Source of the DNA: an uncultured Synechococcus sp.
GTDB lineage: Bacteria; Cyanobacteriota; Cyanobacteriia; PCC-6307; Cyanobiaceae
Direction of reading: 5' to 3'
DNA: 36,535 nt
NCBI GenBank assembly: GCA_913048995.1
Contig: CAJWXK010000004.1
Span: 1-36,535, forward strand
Part shown: positions 34,469 through 36,535 of the stretch, piece by piece
Numbering within the stretch: position 1 is the stretch's first letter
How the letters are laid out: each line of letters starts with the position of its first letter
The notes under the pieces: model-generated
The model's input: the letters and a program-made list of their open reading frames with translations, nothing else
Databases searched by the model: none
What the model was told of the DNA's origin: nothing
Made by a program: the position numbers and the translations under genes

Positions 34469-35755
34469 TCAGCGAGGCAGCAGTCTGGATGCCAGGGGGA
34501 CGCAAGCGGCCAGCAACGGATTGGTGCTGTCGTGGCCGCCGCGCAGGGTGCGGGACACTTCGCGTTGCACGCTCTCGATTGTGGAGATCACCACCTCCTC
34601 CACCAGCTCCAGCTGGGCCATACCGCCGGCCTCCAGCCGCATGCAGCCGCCAGTCTCGCCGCAGAGAATGACGCAGAGGGGGGGGCGATGCTCTGGCTTG
34701 CAGACCATGCGCAGGCCTACCAGCGAGCCGGGGTGGGTGCTTGGTTCGCCTACGGGCACAGGCATCTGGCGGAACTGGACCAACTCGCCGTCACTGCGGC
34801 GGAAGCTGGCTGTGATGCCGTCACCTTCGGCACGGCCGGTCTCTTCCAGGCTCCAGCCCAGCCGATTGGCAATCCAGGCGGCCATTAACAGACCTTGCAC
34901 CGGCTGGTGGCCCTGGACGTCGATATCGAGCTGCACCACATGGGCAAGGGCATCCCGCCTATCGGGTTGGTCGAAGACCATCGCTAGGTTCTCTCGCCAG
35001 CTCAGGAGGCGGTACCAGTTCAGATCACTGATGGCTTGGCCGCTGGCAGCGCGCTGGCAGAGCACATCCAGAGCCCGAGCTGGTGAGCCCACGGCGGTAT
35101 CCACAATCAGACGACGGGGAGCCTGGCTGAGGCCCTCGAAGAGCTGGGGAGCCTCATCGAGGGCCCCGTTCCACCACACCCAGCAGGGAAGTTCGGGGGG
35201 AATGAGCGGATTCACCATCGAGAGCGCCTGTTCCAAGGCACCCATCCCGCCGCGCATCACGACCACGTCACCGCAGACAGCCGTAAACGGGCCCTCCTCG
35301 GGGAGAGGGCAGTAGGCAGCTACAAGAGTCTCCAGGCTTTTTTGACCCTCGAGCGTCGGGGCAAGGGTGATCAATCGGCGGGGCTGGTGTCGGCTGATGG
35401 CTGAATCCACATGCTGGCCGCGCAGGTCATCGGCCTTCGATTCGCCAGGGAGCTGCCCAAGTTGCCAAGCCAGTTCTGGATCTAATGGTGAGGTGGAAGG
35501 GGGCAAACCACAGGCGGGTGTGGCCTGACGCGCGGCCTGCAGCAGTTCGGGACGCTCCAGACCTGTAATTGGTCCATCGAGGCGTCCGAGTCGCACGAGG
35601 TGTTGCTCGATCCAGGAGGGCTGCCAGACCACCAAAGAGAAGGTGGATGCCCCATTGGCTTGGTCCTGATCCCCGCTCCAGAGCCGTCCGAGATAGTCGG
35701 AGACATCTTGGGGGGGCAGTTCGAGCGGGGCCTGAAGAGTGAGCTGCGGAGCCAT
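34469..35755 (-). CDS. opcA: Glucose-6-phosphate dehydrogenase assembly protein OpcA
   Basis: A 428-residue cytosolic protein that activates and oligomerises glucose-6-phosphate dehydrogenase (Zwf), allowing oxidative pentose phosphate flux in darkness. The identity comes from family segments LTLQAPLELPPQDVSDYLG, RLITLAPTLEGQKSLETLVA, DTAVGSPARALDVLC and the position directly after zwf. In cyanobacteria OpcA couples Zwf to thioredoxin redox state. ATG at 35755 is used. It follows the zwf stop by 49 bp and is followed by cobB after 13 bp. Length is typical. Confidence 0.95.
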   Translation of the reverse strand: MAPQLTLQAPLELPPQDVSDYLGRLWSGDQDQANGASTFSLVVWQPSWIEQHLVRLGRLDGPITGLERPELLQAARQATPACGLPPSTSPLDPELAWQLGQLPGESKADDLRGQHVDSAISRHQPRRLITLAPTLEGQKSLETLVAAYCPLPEEGPFTAVCGDVVVMRGGMGALEQALSMVNPLIPPELPCWVWWNGALDEAPQLFEGLSQAPRRLIVDTAVGSPARALDVLCQRAASGQAISDLNWYRLLSWRENLAMVFDQPDRRDALAHVVQLDIDVQGHQPVQGLLMAAWIANRLGWSLEETGRAEGDGITASFRRSDGELVQFRQMPVPVGEPSTHPGSLVGLRMVCKPEHRPPLCVILCGETGGCMRLEAGGMAQLELVEEVVISTIESVQREVSRTLRGGHDSTNPLLAACVPLASRLLPR

Positions 35756-35804
35756 GGGTCAACGATGGCGGAGGGAAGGAGAACGGGGCGAGGACAGGGG
35801 GTGA

Positions 35805-35855
35805 TCAGGGGCGGCGCCAGAGCAGGCCATCACGGGCCATGAGCTCGTCGCAGGC
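35805..35855 (-). CDS. zwf: C-terminal fragment of glucose-6-phosphate dehydrogenase (Zwf), cut at a junction
   Basis: The last 16 codons before the TGA at 35807-35805 read ACDELMARDGLLWRRP. The pattern (A)DELMARDG-x-x-WRRP resembles the C-terminus of cyanobacterial Zwf (E. coli ends with a related MITRDGRSW). Zwf is the enzyme expected immediately upstream of opcA. Upstream of about 35855 the same frame no longer resembles Zwf: the expected preceding GTWGP-like segment is missing and the base composition changes. The gene is therefore truncated in this assembly. Confidence 0.6.
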   Translation of the reverse strand, partial: ACDELMARDGLLWRRP

Positions 35856-36535
35856 CTGTCTGAGCGTCGCGTCGTCTCGGATCGCGAGCATCTGCTCGTG
35901 TGCCTGCGCGATTCGAGCGGATTCGAGAGTGGAATGCGGGTTGATCGCGCGGGGCCATCGGTGCGCGCGCCTGCCCCTGCGCGATGCAGCGCTCGACGAC
36001 CTCGTCGATCCTGCCCAAGCCCGCCAGCTGCTGCAAGCGCGCGAATTGCACTTCCATCCGTCGCGCGCGCTCTTTCGCGTTCTGCACCCGCGCCACGGTG
36101 ATCCGCCGATTTACTTCGCCCTTGAGCTCGCCCTCCGCCTCGACGTCGAGGTCGAGCGCCAGCGCATTGGTCTTGCCGGAGGGGACGACCGCCAGCCGCG
36201 GCATGTCCGCGCCATAGAGGTCGCGCGCGCAGGTCAGCACGTTGTCGTCGCGGTCGGTGCCCAGCGTCGCCCGCAGCGAGCGCGGGTCGGTCTTGCGCGC
36301 CACCAGCGGGTCGTCCGGGCCGACCGCTGATGCCCAGCGGTCCTGCGCGCCCACCCCGCGAACCGCTAGCGCCAGCGACGGCGTCAGCGGGCGCACCCAC
36401 TCGTCGCCGCTCAGCGTGACGGTGAGGTTGGCGCCCTCTGACCGGACCGAGCCCTCGTCGGGCCGCGCGAAGGTGGCGCGCAGCCCGCCGAACTCGTCGG
36501 CGGCGCGGACGACGCGGTAGGCCGGGGGGTCGCAC
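35853..36535 (-). CDS. Foreign-looking GC-rich coding region, unidentified, frame broken, open at the edge
   Basis: From the right edge, one minus-strand frame reads as protein (DPPAYRVVRAADEFGGLRAT onward) with GC-rich third positions to about 35965. A protein-like continuation (INPHSTLESARIAQAHEQML then AIRDDATLRQ) lies in another frame. The shift falls in the GCGCGCGC tract at 35962-35970. About 225 residues are visible in total, with no start codon seen. One part, LAVVPSGKTNALALDLDVE, loosely recalls diacylglycerol-kinase-like proteins, but the usual GGDGT motif is absent. I do not assign a family. Dense CGCG/GCGC and alphaproteobacterium-like codon use differ sharply from all other genes here, so it is probably not from the same chromosome position. 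Confidence 0.55.

Noticed and set aside
36180-36240. Similarity of the alien ORF to diacylglycerol kinase (LAVVPSGKTNALALDL) or to nucleoside diphosphate kinase
   Set aside because: The GGDGT motif of the former and the catalytic His segment of the latter are not present, so neither label is safe.
1-36535. Search for mobile elements, CRISPR arrays, toxin-antitoxin pairs, tRNA genes or att-like repeats
   Set aside because: No transposase, integrase, regularly spaced repeat or tRNA-like fold was seen; intergenic gaps are nearly all under 140 bp and the larger ones are described above.

Overview
The window is a gene-dense, GC-rich chromosomal stretch from a picocyanobacterium of the marine/brackish Synechococcus-Cyanobium group. 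The evidence is the gene content: Mg-chelatase ChlI, PetG, cytochrome cM, a CAAD-domain protein, GuaB3, a CrtL-type lycopene cyclase, DUF3370 and OpcA. Short gaps, many GTG/TTG starts and coupled stop/start overlaps fit the same group. I see no tRNA, rRNA, CRISPR array, insertion sequence, prophage or recognisable defence system. Apart from the last ~680 bp it reads as ordinary core genome.

Layout. 1-3.4 kb (minus): start of a peptide-type ABC permease, its lipoprotein binding protein, a 62-residue protein and homoserine dehydrogenase. 3.4-9.1 kb (minus): SufE, an exported protein, a 51-residue ORF, 5-formyl-THF cyclo-ligase, RuvC, ChlI, DUF3370 protein and a class A beta-lactamase-like protein. 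9.1-10.2 kb (minus): SpoU-type RNA methyltransferase and CytM. At 10.3 kb petG lies on the plus strand, antisense to the end of rsmD. 10.3-16.2 kb (minus): RsmD, HisH, LOG protein, thioredoxin, GuaB3, CAAD protein and DUF39 protein. 16.3-20.2 kb (plus): GyrA and CrtL. 20.1-22.7 kb (minus): an ArsS-like radical SAM protein and a GH57 protein. 22.8-25.3 kb (plus): LeuA and a sugar-type ABC permease. 25.3-27.3 kb (minus): 7TM-HD phosphohydrolase. 27.4-31.4 kb (plus): FolD, an 82-residue ORF, GGPP synthase, a divergent PAP2 protein and a UvrD/RecD-like helicase. 31.4-35.8 kb (minus): GAP-family membrane protein, histidine phosphatase, acylphosphatase, CobB/CbiA, OpcA and the last codons of zwf.

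Functional links. GGPP synthase and lycopene cyclase serve carotenoid synthesis and ChlI serves chlorophyll synthesis, while PetG and CytM concern photosynthetic/respiratory electron transfer. OpcA with zwf drives the oxidative pentose phosphate pathway. Hom, LeuA, HisH and the DUF39 protein belong to amino-acid synthesis, and FolD with the cyclo-ligase to folate interconversion.

At the right end, about 15 codons resembling the zwf C-terminus run into ~680 bp of very CGCG-rich sequence in a broken reading frame unrelated to Zwf. This looks like an assembly chimera or contaminant rather than biology. The points most worth checking are that junction, the petG/rsmD antisense overlap, the helicase ORF without a conventional start codon, and the ArsS-like gene with no arsenic-gene neighbour.
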